Origin: Bagarius yarrelli
Lineage: Eukaryota; Chordata; Actinopteri; Siluriformes; Sisoridae
Reading direction: 5' to 3'
Assembly (NCBI GenBank): GCA_005784505.1
Contig: VCAZ01000022.1
Span: forward strand, 1,405,695 to 1,469,694
DNA length: 64,000 bases
Below the pieces are notes generated by a model, which had not been told where the DNA came from, ran no database searches, and worked only from the letters and a program-made list of their open reading frames with translations. Below, in pieces: positions 1-13,944 of this stretch (position 1 is its first letter; each line of letters opens with the position of its first letter). The position numbers were made by a program, and so were the translations under genes.

Positions 1-118
1 TAAACACTCACTTTGGTGTTTTTGCTCAGTAAAAAAAATTTATAGTTAAACAGGCATGATTAATCGATACTCGATTGTTACTTTTCTGCATGTCTAAATG
101 ACGCAATTTACTCAACTG

Positions 119-232
119 TGTGGCAGCTCAGCTGTGAAGGTTATAGACTGCTGATCAGGTTCAATTCACAGCACCACCAATTTGCCACTGGTGGGGCCCT
201 GGGAGTAAGGCCCTTAACCTGTAACTGTTAGG
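119..232 (+). mobile_element. tRNA-derived SINE, truncated (family A)
   Basis: A degraded tRNA-like head (box A-like start, then a box B-like GTTCAATTC) is followed by the family body: a run like CACCACCAA..TGCCACTG, then GGGGCCCTGGGAGTAAGG and CCCTTAACC. The 3' tail is missing. The same body recurs about 20 times in this window, which is why it is called a repeat. Confidence 0.65.
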
Positions 233-1316
233 AGCTTAGGAGTACAAACCCAAAACCTCCCACGTTTAAATAATACAATTTTTGTTTAGTTTTTTCCTAC
301 AGGTTTTTATATTTAAAGGTAATCAAATCAACAGTTTTGGGGTTTACATAACGAACAAAAACACGACAATCGCCGATAACAAAAAGTTCCGCTTCTTGTG
401 CAGAATTATCTTGTTGTCTAATTAAGGAAATTACAATCGCCCAGAAAGCATTCAAACTTTTAGTATATTCAGTTACACAAATTCTAAGTAACTAATCGAT
501 AAGTTAGCTGTGTCTTCTGCGCAAGCACCGAATTGCGGTCTTGCCCTACAGTGCCACCCTGGTTGAAACGTGTTATTGCAAGCCTTTACCAAAAATGATA
601 TAAGATCAAACGATGAAACAACTACAAAAATATTTGTTTTTTCTTTTCCTTTATTTATAAAAAAAATTGTTTCAGCCCAACCGGAGATATTGTGGTTGTT
701 ATTTTCTAAAACATTCTTGTAGCAGGAAGGGAACATCGTGGATGGCAAAAACAGAAAGGTAATGCATTTCCCATGCCTGTTTGTGATGATGCAGGACTAA
801 TAAACGCAAATGCTCCAGGGTCAAAATAAACTCCTGACTTACATCCTTAACCAAATAAAGCTGCAGTAACGCGTGTGTTTGGGTGTAAATATTGTGTCGT
901 CTTATTGTGTTACCGATGTCTTGTTAGAATAGGTGTTTATAAGCCAAACGTATGTGATCATTGTTAGTTTTATATTTACGTCGCAATACACAGTTATTCG
1001 TATATATGTATATTTTTTACAATCCGACGGCTTGACCCTGCTTTGTGTGCACGTGTGAGACTGTGTGCATGTGTGTGTGCATGTGTGTGTACACATCTGT
1101 AACACATTAGCTCCAATAACAACTGGCTTAATCTTAAAGCGCTGTCAACCATGTCACCTTACTGGCCATGTGTGTGAAAGCGAGGCCTCTCACCCGCACA
1201 TACACACACATAGTAGCAGCACATGACTCGAAGACTCAAATTAGGGTTTGATTCCCGTTGTTTTAGCAGGTTAAACTATTACGCGGCCCTATTAGCTGAG
1301 AAGAGCAGTGATTTAC

Positions 1317-1334
1317 TGCCCCCTGTTGGTGGCC
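1317..1334 (-). promoter_or_regulatory. CTCF-like motif
   Basis: Read on the minus strand this is GGCCACCAACAGGGGGCA, close to the CTCF core (CCACCAGGGGGCG) but with two extra bases. It is a motif match only. Confidence 0.25.
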
Positions 1335-1663
1335 AACACAAAGCTCATTTAGTAAAAAACAGAACTTATAAGAGTTGCAGAAAAATGTATTAATGTTGTC
1401 ATCAAAATGCTTCATTTAGAGACATTATTGTTTCTTTAAATGGCCAAAGAGACAGCAGTTAAATAACAAATAGAAAAGTAAAAAAAAGTCGAACAATTTT
1501 AGGAATTTATTGTTTGTTTTTTTTATTGTTGTTTTGATTGATTTTTTTTTTTAAAAACAAAATCTGGTTGTCATAATTCTTTACGGTTAATGACATGAAT
1601 GTTATTCTAAAATAGTGGAAAACACAAAATCTCTTCTTTAAGCGTTTTTTTTTTTTTTTTTTA

Positions 1664-1842
1664 ACATTTTGCAGTGGTGAAGGTGTTGGACCGCTAATCG
1701 AGGTTTGACTCCCAGCACCACCAAGCTGCCACTGTTGGCCTCCTGAACAAGACCCTTAACCACCGATTGCTCAGTTGTGTAAAAGAGATAAATGTAAGTC
1801 GCTCTGGAGAAAGGGACGTCCACCAAACGCTGTAAATGTAAA
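1664..1842 (+). mobile_element. tRNA-derived SINE, near full length (family A)
   Basis: The order is: GCAGTGGTGAAGGTGTTGGA head, CCCAGCACCACCAAGC, GCCACTGTTGG, CCCTTAACC, GATAAATGTAAGTCGCTCTGG, and a tail ending in TGTAAATGTAAA. The CGCTCTGGA..AAGGG..GTC tail resembles the L2-type (RSg-1-like) LINE tail known from fish SINEs. Confidence 0.75.
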
Positions 1843-2395
1843 TTTCCATAAAATAAACCAAGGCTAAAACAGACCCTTAGTCGAGTGCTGAAGGGTTTTT
1901 TTCTGGCTCATAGGCTGAGGATGTGACAAATCAAGTGTATACATTTGAGAAAGGTTGGTTCTTCTCACTGCGTCTGCTATACATGCTCAACATGACAATT
2001 AATGCTTTAATTTGACATATATTTATTTCTAATTCTATTGTAGCTGAATGTAATCACATGACACAATCTAATAGAAAGTCTGGTTATTATTGTAGTCGGA
2101 TGTTCGAATTGGGCCCAGTGTCCCAGTACTTTTGTCTATTTAGTCTAAAAATTCCTTTTTCACAAGTATAAATTACAGCTCAGTTTTTAATACTAGTCTG
2201 GGTAGGACTGGTAATAAATCCTGACTCTAATGGATGAATTAATTAATTATGGGCAATCAATCAATTAATATAATTCAGTGACTGTTAAAAGGTTTAGACA
2301 CGAAACAGTGAGACATTTTTAGAGTACAGACATAAAGCAGGGTTTATAGGCAACTATATATCCTAATGTACTCTATATAATCTATAAAACAGAAA

Positions 2396-2760
2396 GTAGC
2401 AGGCTGTTTGTCCTCGGCTTCGTAACGGCCAATTAACAACCTCTTTAATAACTCATCATCTCCATGAATCACTCCCGCGTTTCTGATGGTGATGATGATG
2501 TTAGCACGCGGCATTCGTCGCCGCTTCCCTGCTGCTGAACTCTTAATGAGAAATGACGGAGTGGAAGTGCGAAATGGAAATAAAAATAAGACGACTCATA
2601 AATCCTGTGGCCGTCAGTGGGGCTCTTAATCGTTTGGTCTGAAAACAGCGAGCACTCCAACGCTAACAGTCGCTGAAGCCGCTGGCTGCTTTGCTTTGGG
2701 ACGCATCGTTATGACATCGTGAATCTGTCACCAAACCAACCCATGTGCTGTTTGTGCTCG
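2396..2760. promoter_or_regulatory. Candidate conserved non-coding element
   Basis: A repeat-free stretch of moderate GC content lies between AT-rich and microsatellite DNA. It has several TAAT/ATTA-type homeodomain cores and TGAATCA/ACTCATC motifs, and no coding potential was recognised. The call rests only on its complexity contrast with the flanks; an unannotated exon or plain unique DNA is possible. Confidence 0.25.
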
Positions 2761-3310
2761 TTTCTGCTGGAGAGTTCGTTCGTGGCCGCTTCGCCACCAC
2801 GTTAACCTCCATCTAGTTTATATCGTACTTTAATGCTACAACAAGTGAAAAAGAATCAATAGCTTTCAAACTCAAACATTAGCTAACTGCCTGCAAGCCG
2901 TTCTTTCCCCCCCCCACACACATACATATATATACACATCCACAATATGCACATTATATGGCTGATGTGGTCTGGACACCGTACTAGCACACACCCATAT
3001 ACACAAGTGTATCTTACTTAAACTGTTCCGACAATGTCTGAAATGTCTGGAAAGTATTTGTATGTTGTAGCGTTACGTTATTCCTTTACTGGTACTAAGA
3101 AACTCAAACACTGTTCCAGTATCACAATTCCGCTGTGTACAAAACAATCGCTTGTTACTTAGAAACACTTTTTTTTATACAAAACTGTCTCTATATTGTG
3201 TATGTGAAGCTGTAAGTAAACATACTCGTGGCTTTAAGCAGTTTAAAACACACATGCCTGCACAGCCAACTGCATGTAGGGTGGCCTTCGTTGCTTTAAA
3301 AACTAAATCA

Positions 3311-3447
3311 GGCAGAGGCCGTGGTGTAGTGGGTTGACTCCGGCGACCCGGGTTCGATTTCGTCTTGGGTCTTTTCCGGTTCCCTCCCTTTCTCCCCTAT
3401 TTTATCTCTGTCTCTCCTAGAAATAAAAACAAAAAATGCCCAAAAAT
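3311..3447 (+). mobile_element. tRNA-derived SINE, family B
   Basis: The head contains GGTGTAGTGGGTTGA and a good box B-like CCGGGTTCGATTTC. A pyrimidine-rich body follows (TTTCCGGTTCCCTCCC, TTTATCTCTGTCTC), and the end is AATAAAAACAAAAAATGCCC. A longer copy of the same element is at 60591-60779. Both parts are typical of fish tRNA SINEs that end in an AATAAAGGCAAAAATGCCC-type tail. Confidence 0.6.
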
Positions 3448-3521
3448 ATATCTTAAAAAAACGGAATTAGAGAACAGAATTTTTTTTAAAAAAAAGGAGA
3501 ACTGTATGCTAGTTTTTAGCT

Positions 3522-3665
3522 TCTGCGATCAGCAGATTGAGGTTCAAACCCTACCCTTACCAAGACGGACCAACGTTAGACCCCTGAGCAGGGCTCTTAA
3601 CCCTCTCTGCTCCAGGGGTCCCATATCATGGCTGGTCCTGTCCTCTGATCCCAACTTCTCAAGCT
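3522..3665 (+). mobile_element. Degraded tRNA-SINE-like repeat
   Basis: It contains a box B-like GAGGTTCAAACCCTAC, then CCCCTGAGCAGGGCTCTTAA, and a body with TCTGCTCCAGGGGTCC and ATCATGGCTGGTCCTG, ending near TGATCCCAACTTCT. The CCCTGAGCA..GGC..CTTAACCCT part is shared with family A, but the downstream body differs, so it is probably a related subfamily. Confidence 0.5.
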
Positions 3666-3756
3666 AGGATACTGATGGGAATTTTACCCTTTTTTAATTT
3701 GTTTGGTAAAAACCCTGAATTAGACTCGACCGGACTGGTGTTTATAAATGACTGCG

Positions 3757-3836
3757 GTGGTGGTGCTGGAAACTCAACCCATGATCTTCTGATTAGTAGT
3801 CGAACAGCTTAACCGCTGAGCTACCGCTTCCGTGGG
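3757..3836 (-). mobile_element. SINE head fragment (family A), inverted
   Basis: On the plus strand it reads GGTGGTGCTGGAAACTCAAC and then AACCGCTGAGCTACCGCTTC, the reverse complement of the tRNA-like head (box A and box B). Only the head is kept. Confidence 0.6.
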
Positions 3837-4050
3837 CTACCACTATTTAAAGTGTTTGCTAAAAGCTTTGGATCAGCCTGGTGTTTATAAATATATTCAG
3901 TACTCAATTATCAGACTTTGAGGACGGTGAGATTTACAGTCCGACTTATAGTTATTAATCTGTAGAACAGGCCGGTTTGAGTGATGTGATGGAAAGTGGA
4001 AACTCTGGCTGTGAAACAAAGACAAGAAGATATTTCACTGACAGAGTGTA

Positions 4051-4053
<3 letters not shown>

Positions 4054-4085
<32 letters not shown>
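4054..4085. repeat. (GT)n microsatellite
   Basis: About 16 GT units. Shorter CA/GT tracts occur nearby at about 4338-4352 and 4493-4520. Confidence 0.9.
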
Positions 4086-4087
<2 letters not shown>

Positions 4088-5457
4088 TTGGACAGCTGAA
4101 ACCAGGCTGTTCAGAAGCTATCACACACTCCATTAGACTCCTCTCTGTCTCACACTTTAGCAGAAAAATCTATGCTGAAGTGAACTGTACACATAAACAG
4201 CTCTGTGCTAATGCAGGATGGAGGAGCTGGACTGATCCCTGCCTCTTGCTTAAGGTTTGACAATTATAACAATCTCTTACAAGCTCATCTGCTGACAGAG
4301 GTCAGATGTACGGAAGCTACAGAAGGGCTGCTGGTGTGGGAGTGTGTGTGTGTTAATTCCAGATGTGCAAGGAGTAAGTAAAAGGTCAGGAGTAGTGAGC
4401 TTTGGGTAATTGCATTCTGGCCGCACAGAGACTAAACAGCCTAGGTAGGGAATGTCCATGTTTTGGTGATGAGCTGTGTGTTCAGCTGCAGCCCACACAC
4501 ACACACGCACACACACACGCTCGCTTAGGGTTCAACTTGTCATTCATTCTGTTTGTCATCATTTTCGGTATAGGGGTTGATACCACACACACGCGAATAT
4601 ATTAGAGAATACAACGAGTGCATGTGTTTTGTTTTAACGAAAAAGGTCACCAATATTAGTGTACATTTGTTTAAACAAGAGTATTAATGACACGTGACAG
4701 CGGAGTTTTTGTGCAACGCTTGACTATGGAAAAGTAAAAGATCTCATCTGTACCTACGTACCAGAACACCTTCATTACGTACAGTTTTAATAAAGCAAAT
4801 AAAGAAAATACTACTAATAAAAGTAATTATAGACAAGATATGGGCAGGACAAAACACCTGGTCATCTGGCTGACACACCAATGACCAGGACAGCGAGTCT
4901 TTGTGGTGAATCAAGAGCCACAGTAAGCAGGGTAATAACAGAATACTATAATAAAGGATGAACCACATCCAATGCAAGAAAGTGGCGTTTTTAAAGGAAT
5001 GTGCAGGTTTGGTCAAATGTATTTTAAAAAAAAACAAACATAAAATCACATCCGCCCAACTTACTATAAAACATTTCTACCAAAACCTCTTGCCTGAAGT
5101 CAAGACTCATGATTCAGCTGCTACACCAACATCTTTGGTCACTTGTACCAAACTCTGGTTACATTAGTACCAACCAGAGACATTTTCAGCTATGGACAAG
5201 GATATGTTATTGTCTCGAGTCCACTTTAATTGCCTCTCCCTACATCCAAGAGAGTGGAAAAGCCCCAAAGGCCCTTACCACTTAGACTGTTGCATGGCCA
5301 GGGTGAAGTACAAGGGGTGGCTAGTGATAGTTAAAAACAGTTAAAAAGAATGAATATATTTAATGTAGTGGAAAGAAGTCACAGGCTGTATAGGTAAAAA
5401 AAAAAAAAAAGGAAGGAAGGAAGTCTTTGTCCGAATTAACCCAGCGATGGACGTTGG

Positions 5458-5533
5458 GATCAGGGCCTTGCTGAAGGTTTCAACATTGCCAGCTCCAATT
5501 AACAACCCAGAGATTTAACCGGTTGAGCTACCA
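5458..5533 (-). mobile_element. SINE fragment (family A), degraded
   Basis: GGGCCTTGCTGAAGG, TTGCCAGC and TTTAACCGGTTGAGCTACCA are the reverse complement of the body and head of family A, with much divergence. Confidence 0.5.
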
Positions 5534-5635
5534 CAAAATGTTTTTGCTTATTAGGATGCTGGGGATAGTCGGTAGTCTAGCCAGAGCAAGTAAGGTTACA
5601 ATGGTACCTTGGCAGTTCTGAGGGAAAGTGTTAAT

Positions 5636-5771
5636 GCAGTGGTTAAGGTGTTGGACCGCTAATTGAAAGATCGGGGTTTCCCTGAACAAGGGGTCCCTAA
5701 CTCCAAATTGCTAAGTTGTAAAAAGAGATAAATGTAAGTCGCTGTGGATAAAATAACAAGTAAATGTAAAA
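5636..5771 (+). mobile_element. SINE (family A), internally deleted
   Basis: The head GCAGTGGTTAAGGTGTTGGA runs directly into CCCTGAACAAGG, and the tail GATAAATGTAAGTCGCTGTG is present. The CAGCACCACCAAGC section is lost. Confidence 0.7.
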
Positions 5772-6146
5772 CCCCGACCCTCAGATGGGTGACCCAGAAC
5801 CTTAGCCATTAAGTGCCCACGTCTGACTTTGATGAGTCAATGAGCCTCGGCATACGTGCAAGAGCGAATATCCAGGTGTTAAACACCATTACGGGCAGGT
5901 AGGAGTGGTGGCATAGAACTAACTGAAGTGATTCCAGGAATGTTCCAGAATAGATTAGTCATATATACAGACACAAGGGCAAAAATAATCAAGTCCAACA
6001 TGTTATGACAGAGGAGGTGAGAGAATTGGGGCAAAGAAATGTGTAGCATCGAATGAGAGAATGGGGCATTTGGCATGTGTGAGAAAAAAAAGAAAGAAAT
6101 ATAGAAAGAACAATAGAGCGGGAAAAAGTGGGAATGTTTGTGGAAC

Positions 6147-7771
<1,625 letters not shown>

Positions 7772-8109
7772 CATCAGTTACACCCCCTCCCCCCAACACG
7801 CTTCATTTTAAGGTGATTGTAGATTGGCACAACAAATTTTACTGAACCCTTGAGTCTAATTGGTCAGCAGCTCTTACAGTAATGACAACTGATATAAATC
7901 TCAAAGGCATGATATAATCCACTCAGGACAGAGGGAAGCTAGGACATCCTGATACAGTAAGTGAGACAAAATGTCCTCGCACAACGACGTCATTGCTAGA
8001 AATGTTGTAAATGTTGCTTTAATAAATATTAAATACTGCGATGATTTAGAATTACTGCTACCAGGAGGACTTCTGGAAACCCTCTCCGTCTCATTCAACA
8101 GCTATCACT

Positions 8110-8110
<1 letters not shown>

Positions 8111-8195
<85 letters not shown>
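8111..8195. repeat. (CA)n microsatellite, 85 bp uninterrupted
   Basis: About 42 perfect CA units, one of the two longest pure tracts in the window. A pure array of this length is expected to be highly polymorphic. Confidence 0.95.
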
Positions 8196-8198
<3 letters not shown>

Positions 8199-8506
8199 CT
8201 CCCTCGCAAAGCCAGGCAATTTTACAGTTAAATAATAACCGACATGTTTCAGTTATTATTAAATGATTAAAAAGCAGCTTATTTTGTGCAACAAGTAAAT
8301 AATAAAGTGTTTAATTAATATGCAGAGGCTGGTTTCACTTATATTTATTAAATAAGCATGCATGCAATAATAATAATAATAATGAGGAGAAGAAAACTAA
8401 GAAAATGCTATTAACTAATTTAAACTGCAGCTTAAAAAATATTAAGTTTATTTTAATACAAAAGAGTAGGTATTAAACTTCAATGTTAAAACTGTCCCGC
8501 TCGTCG

Positions 8507-8520
8507 CCGCTAGATGTCGC
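8507..8520 (+). promoter_or_regulatory. CTCF-like motif
   Basis: CCGCTAGATGTCGC resembles a CTCF core of the CCGCTAGATGGCGC type with one mismatch. Motif match only. Confidence 0.25.
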
Positions 8521-9224
8521 TGCTCGCTCGTTTAGTGTTGGTAACAACGCATAAAAAAATTTTTTGCAGTATTTAATATTTTCTACGGACATTTGGTGTG
8601 TTTAGGCTTTAAAGTCAGTGATTATATCCGAATTAATATTATAATGACGATTCAAAGTTAAAAAAAAATTTTCTGTAGGCTAAATTGTGCTTTACTGGCT
8701 GCTGCAGCCATTGTTTTAAAGTATTTAAGTAAAATAAATATAATAAAAGTTTAAATATTTATAAAATTTTATTAATTAATTTCTAATAAAAAAAAACAAA
8801 ACTGATATCGAAATGCTTGTAAATGTGACCTCTATTTCTTTAATGTGTTTCTGTGCCACATTATAAAAGTTTATTTCCAGACATTTTTTTTCATTTTGTA
8901 AGTAAGATTTGTTATGGCTTCCCAGGAAATGTATAAATGTGTACTGTGTATGATGTGCTGTAGGTTAAAAAAATAATAAAAAAAAAACCCCAAAAAATAA
9001 AAAAGTAAAACAGGAAAACACATGAAATTTATATAACAGTGGGCAAACTGAGCTTGATGATTTGTTATCATCACATTAAAATAATACATTTTTATATAGT
9101 AGTATTTAAAAATATAAATTTAGAAGGAAATAAATTAATCAATTATAACATTTAATTTATTATATAAAAAGTGTTTGTGCCATTGTTGTAAATCAGCAGC
9201 TAAAAATACTATTTCCACGTATGA

Positions 9225-9237
9225 CCACTAGAGGGAG
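9225..9237 (+). promoter_or_regulatory. CTCF-like motif
   Basis: CCACTAGAGGGAG matches most of the CTCF core. The same 13-mer occurs again at 10595 and 10643. Confidence 0.3.
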
Positions 9238-9871
9238 ACCGCAGTCTCTGATTAATTAATGAAGCAGCTTCTAAAAATTAAAAAATGTAATTAAAAAAAG
9301 AATTTGATATAGAAACTGTTACTGTTCTTACAGGTGACGTAACTGAAGGTTTGGTGCACTGAATTTATATCCTCTGCTATTATTACCTGCAATTTAACTT
9401 CATCTTGTTTAGTACGTTAACACACCGCATTACGTCATTAATAGGCTTTAATCAGACTGCCTATTATTACAGGGAAAACCAGTGCTAATGATCTTCACTG
9501 AACCTCTTGCAGCAGGACATACTGATCAATTAAAAAAGGCCAGAATTAAAGATTACATACCGTTTAGCTGAATTTAGGATCCATATTGAAATGATCAGGT
9601 GTGTGTTTCCTTCTGTCGTTTCTTTTTGCTGTTGTTAGAAACACAAAACAAACACTTTCTCCAAACAAATGAGGGGTAACAGGTCGGGGCGGGGGGCAGG
9701 TGGGGGTTGTGTAATAAACAAAAGCGGCAGTGCAAAATTATTAACAAAAAAAAAAACCCAAAAAAACACACGATATAATTAAAAACGCCGACAATAGCAG
9801 GAAAAAATTCGCGGCAAATGATTTAGAATCAGGAAGTACGTCACAGGAAGAAGGATAAACGCGCACAAGAC

Positions 9872-9966
9872 TTATTTATTTATTCATTTATTTATTTATT
9901 TATTTATTTATTTATTCATTTATATATTTATTTATTCATTCATTTATATATTTATTTATTCATTTA
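9872..9966. repeat. (TTTA)n simple repeat
   Basis: About 95 bp of TTTA/TTCA tetranucleotide repeat with interruptions. Confidence 0.9.
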
Positions 9967-12727
9967 AAAAATATTTTTTAAGACAAATAACAGACAAATA
10001 TACAACAGCTGAACAAATTAAGTACAAAATACAATTAAAAAATAAAACAAATAAATAAATAATGGGAAAATATACATTTAAACAAAAATCCTGTAATAAT
10101 TATTCGGGTTTTTTTTTCCAATTAGAATTTAAAGTTTTTGCTACCACATTAAGTTTAATAGCTCACTAGTTTTTAAAATAAATAAAATAAATTAAATTAA
10201 ATAAATATTCTACATTATATTTCTTGTATAAAATCAATGAATAATGTTGGTGAATAATTTAATGAATTTTTTTTTTCCTAATAAGAATCTATTATTTGTC
10301 GGCCATTTTAAACATTATAAATGAAGTTTGGTCAGTTTATAAATAAATCATCAACACTGGACTGTTCTTTTAAAAATATACTATACCTAAAAGTTATAAG
10401 TTATAAAAATACTACCATTATTATATTTTTAAGTAAATAAAAAAACGGTATTGTCCTTAAATGTAAAGTATTTTGATCAGTACATCTCTTACCAGATTTA
10501 AGCCACTATAGCAGTTTTGTTGACCTTTTCATCGTGTAGCAATTAAGGGTTTTTTCACATAAATTTTGATTTAATTCAGTAATTCCTTTGTGTACCACTA
10601 GAGGGAGCCCCCACACAACACTTAAAAAATCAGTGTGTTACGCCACTAGAGGGAGACAGAATCAATCATTTAATTTACGAGCCAAGTCAAGTTAAAAACA
10701 CTGTTAAAAGAACCAATGTTCGTCCAGGACCACGTGCTGCACATAAACACACAGAATTACACAAAACAACAAAGAACGACAACACAAAGCTGAAGACTAG
10801 AGATGATGTTGCATTTGGTACATAAAGTGAAAACCTGGTCAAACAGTGCAAATAAACAATACAAAACAAACTCCAGACAGAAACATAAAATAGCGCCGTC
10901 TAGAGTACAGACTGGGGCAGTTAATCGGTACATCAACAATTAAAAATAAACCAAATAAATAATAGCAAAAAGAAACTAATAATAAGTTATATAAATGTAA
11001 TGTATGACTTACAGTTATGTTTTACCAAATTATCAGGTTTCATGTTTTTTATATGCACATTTCAATTACTGAATGCAAAATTAGCTAAGATCATAAATCT
11101 GAAAGCTAAAGTTTAATATTTATAATCAGAAAATAAAGCAGAATCTGTAAATAATATAAAAATGATACAGTATCACTCCGACCAGTTATTATTGCATTAA
11201 GCAACATCTGTACAACATCATATTCTGTTTAGTCTGTAACAAACTTTACACACTGACTAATAAACGTTACAGTTTCCATCTTAAATGTTATCATTCCGCG
11301 TGTGTTTGGTGTGTTTTACACGCCGGTTCAGCCTGATCAGTAATGAAGATTTCAACTGTTCAATTGCATCAATCAGAAATAGGAAATCAAATCTGCATGA
11401 CGTTTCTGGCCAACGCTGAAAATGTAAAACTGCCAAATGTGTGCAAATGTAGTGGCTCCATGTGTGGTTGTTTATCTGGAATGCACAGAGGTGGTGGGTG
11501 GGGGGTGTTGGGTAGATGCGGGGCTACCGGTGAACAATAGCCTCAAAAGTCCACAACAGTCGTTCTGAGGAACAGAACAATCGGGTTTGGAATTAGCGCC
11601 GGGCAGAAAAACAGGGCAAAGAGGAACTATAAGGACAAAGCAGGCTTAAAGCACAAAACAATTATACCCCGAATACAAGAAGGTTCTTGTATTTTTAATC
11701 TTCCACCTTAATCGATGAGTAGATTTAATCTGAAGCAGGTGTTCAGCTGATGATCACAGTTATTGTAACAGAAAATAATCTAGTCTTTTAGAAAGCACAA
11801 GTGGAATAAATAAATACACACAAACACAAAAACGCACATTCTTGCTTTGAATGACGTGTTATTTTCTCTACCAGATTGTACAGTATGGACAGAAGTAGTG
11901 GGACACCTGAGCGTCACATCCTTTTTGTGTGTTTTTTTTTTGCTCATCGGACGTTTGCGTTGAGTGAGGAAGTCTGGGTTGCACTCGGTCTTCCAGTTCA
12001 TCCCGTCCTTTTGTCAAATTGGCGGCAGATGCATCATTATTGTACAGGAAGCAGGTAGCTAATCCATTGTTGATCACCTTTAACCTCTACACCATAAAAA
12101 CAGCTAAAAAAAGAGCGAGGGATTTACTTCTGCAGGCTCTTCCGGTCTGTGCTGCGCAACACTGCTGTTTCGTCGGCTTTGTTTTGCGATACTGTATATA
12201 ATTATTTATTTTACATAATGTATATATCGTGAACTGGAGTAAAGAGTGTGCTAGAATTACGCTGCGTGCAAATTACAGTCAATAAGAGTCTAGGGCAGAT
12301 TATATACAGGTATATTTTTAAAAACACGTTCTATTATACACACATTTTGTGGTCCAGTTCATCGCAAACGTGTTTAGTGTTTAGAGTTGAGTCAGATTCA
12401 GAGCTCTGTGCAGGACATGAGGGTTCTTCCAGTCCAACCAGAACACAGTATGTCTTCAGGGGATTTGTTTACAGGTGTATTGTCATTGAGTCTCTCGGTT
12501 CCAGTAAAGGAAGAATAGAACACTACAACATAAAGAAACATGGCAGAACATTGTGAGCTTCAGACGTTGTGGAAACAGTTTTGAGAAATGTTTAATTTCC
12601 ATATACTTACTGGCTAAATTCCCATCAGCCCCTGACCAGATTACATGCTTCAATCATCACATGCGCCTGTTTCATGTTTCCCGACTATTAAAGAAGTGGT
12701 CCTGTAGTTTCACTGGGGTTTCTGTGA
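9967..12727. other. AT-rich gene-free segment
   Basis: No gene recognised. It contains AAATAAAT-type repeats (10040-10210), two CTCF-like motifs, and a G-rich patch at 11490-11525. Short open frames here show no family similarity. Confidence 0.5.
10595..10655 (+). promoter_or_regulatory. Pair of CTCF-like motifs
   Basis: CCACTAGAGGGAG occurs at 10595-10607 and again at 10643-10655, same orientation and 48 bp apart. Motif matches only; this 13-mer could also belong to a dispersed repeat. Confidence 0.3.
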
Positions 12728-12848
12728 TTTCTGGGTTTCAATTCCCAGCATCACCAAGCTGCCACTGTTGGGCCCCCGAGCACGGCCCTCAACCCTCAGC
12801 TGCGCAGCTGGATAAGAAATAAAATTCAATCTAAGTTGCTCTGAATAT
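12728..12848 (+). mobile_element. SINE (family A), head truncated
   Basis: GGTTTCAATTCCCAGCATCA (box B), CCAAGCTGCCACTGTTGGGC, CCCCGAGCACGGCCCTCAAC and a decayed tail (CTAAGTTGCTCTGAATA). Confidence 0.75.
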
Positions 12849-13538
12849 GGGTTAGTTTTTCTACCGGAAAGTATTAAGAGTCCAAACACAGTTTAGCAGC
12901 GGTGGAGCTTTGAACCTTAATCCTCTAATCAACAATCTTGAGCTTTAATCATTTCAGCTAAACATGTTTCTCCTCCGATTTTCCAAACGAGTCTGTAAGG
13001 TGATCATTTGGCAAATCGTGTTAAGCTGACCCTCATAGGGTGTCAAAAAAAAACAGGACATGTGGGTCTCTCATAAATCTGGTGAAAATCCTTGTTTTGT
13101 GTGGCAAATAAACCAGATGTTCAGCCAACATCAGTCTGTGGACCAGAGTAATTAACCTGCTATAAAACAATCTGAATATTTGCTCATGTATTAAAAATGT
13201 TGTTCAACATATAATATAAAAAAATAATTGCTTGTTTGCCGCCCTGTCCTGCACAAGCATCTGTGTGTGAGGTTGCATAACCTTTCCTTAGGTACTTTGC
13301 AAAACGCTTTATTTTTATTTTTTAATCTAATGTAATCTAATCTAAAGTAGTTTTCTGATTGTTCCTGTAACGGTGACTGAAGCGGTCATGAACTCCAAAT
13401 CTTTTCCAGCTGTGTGTATGTGTGTGTGTGTGTGTGTGTGTGGAATTATTGGCTCTGTATAGTATGTGAAAGGAAAGTCGACTAGGTCATGCTCACTTAC
13501 TCTGTGGAACACCCAGACACGGAATGTTTTGATGGGTA

Positions 13539-13574
<36 letters not shown>

Positions 13575-13944
13575 AGCCAGTAGGGAAAAATCCCTCTCTT
13601 TCTGTCTTGCTTTGGTTTCTGTCTCACTTTCATTCGGTCGGTCTCTTTTTTATTCTGTCTTTCTCTCTTTCTTTCTGTCTCTGCCTTTCTGTTCTCTTGC
13701 TTTTGTTATCTTTTCTCTGGTATCTTCACTGATCTCTGGTTTTAATTTTATTAAGTATTAACTAAACTCGTTTTGAGCAATTAATTATAAATAATTTTAG
13801 ATCTTTTTCTTTACCTCAACCAACATGAGTGCTGCCATCGCCTACATCCTAACACACGGCTTTAGTAGTAAAATAAAAATATAAATAAATAATAAAAAAA
13901 ATATAATATATATATCTCCATCCAGCCATCCTTTTTTATCTAAA
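12849..13944. other. Gene-free segment with microsatellites
   Basis: Contains (TG)n tracts at 13411-13441 and 13541-13573, a pyrimidine-rich stretch at 13580-13735, and an AATCTAATGTAATCTAATCT run at about 13323-13345 that looks like the 3' tail of a decayed non-LTR retroelement. No gene seen. Confidence 0.5.

Larger units (their letters stand above)
1..2395. other. Gene-free segment
   Basis: No open frame with recognisable protein similarity or plausible splice structure was seen. The segment holds two SINE copies (listed separately), AT-rich DNA with poly-A/T runs (about 1500-1560 and 1647-1662), short TG-rich stretches near 1045-1095, and one CTCF-like motif near 1317. Confidence 0.6.
2761..4053. 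other. Gene-free segment with three SINE fragments
   Basis: No gene was recognised. It holds a CA/TA-rich patch (2908-2935) and three tRNA-SINE-like fragments, listed separately. Confidence 0.5.
4086..6148. other. Gene-free segment
   Basis: No exon or conserved protein is recognisable. A minus-strand open stretch at 4744-5049 is rich in hydrophobic residues but matches no family known to me. There are two SINE fragments, listed separately. Confidence 0.5.
8196..9871. other. AT-rich gene-free segment
   Basis: Very AT-rich with many poly-A/T runs and short ATAA/TAAT repeats. No gene seen. It carries two CTCF-like motifs (listed separately). Confidence 0.5.

Noticed and set aside
4744..5049. 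Hydrophobic minus-strand open frame, a possible small membrane protein
   Set aside because: No family resemblance, no promoter or splice context, and AT-rich DNA naturally encodes Phe/Ile/Leu runs.
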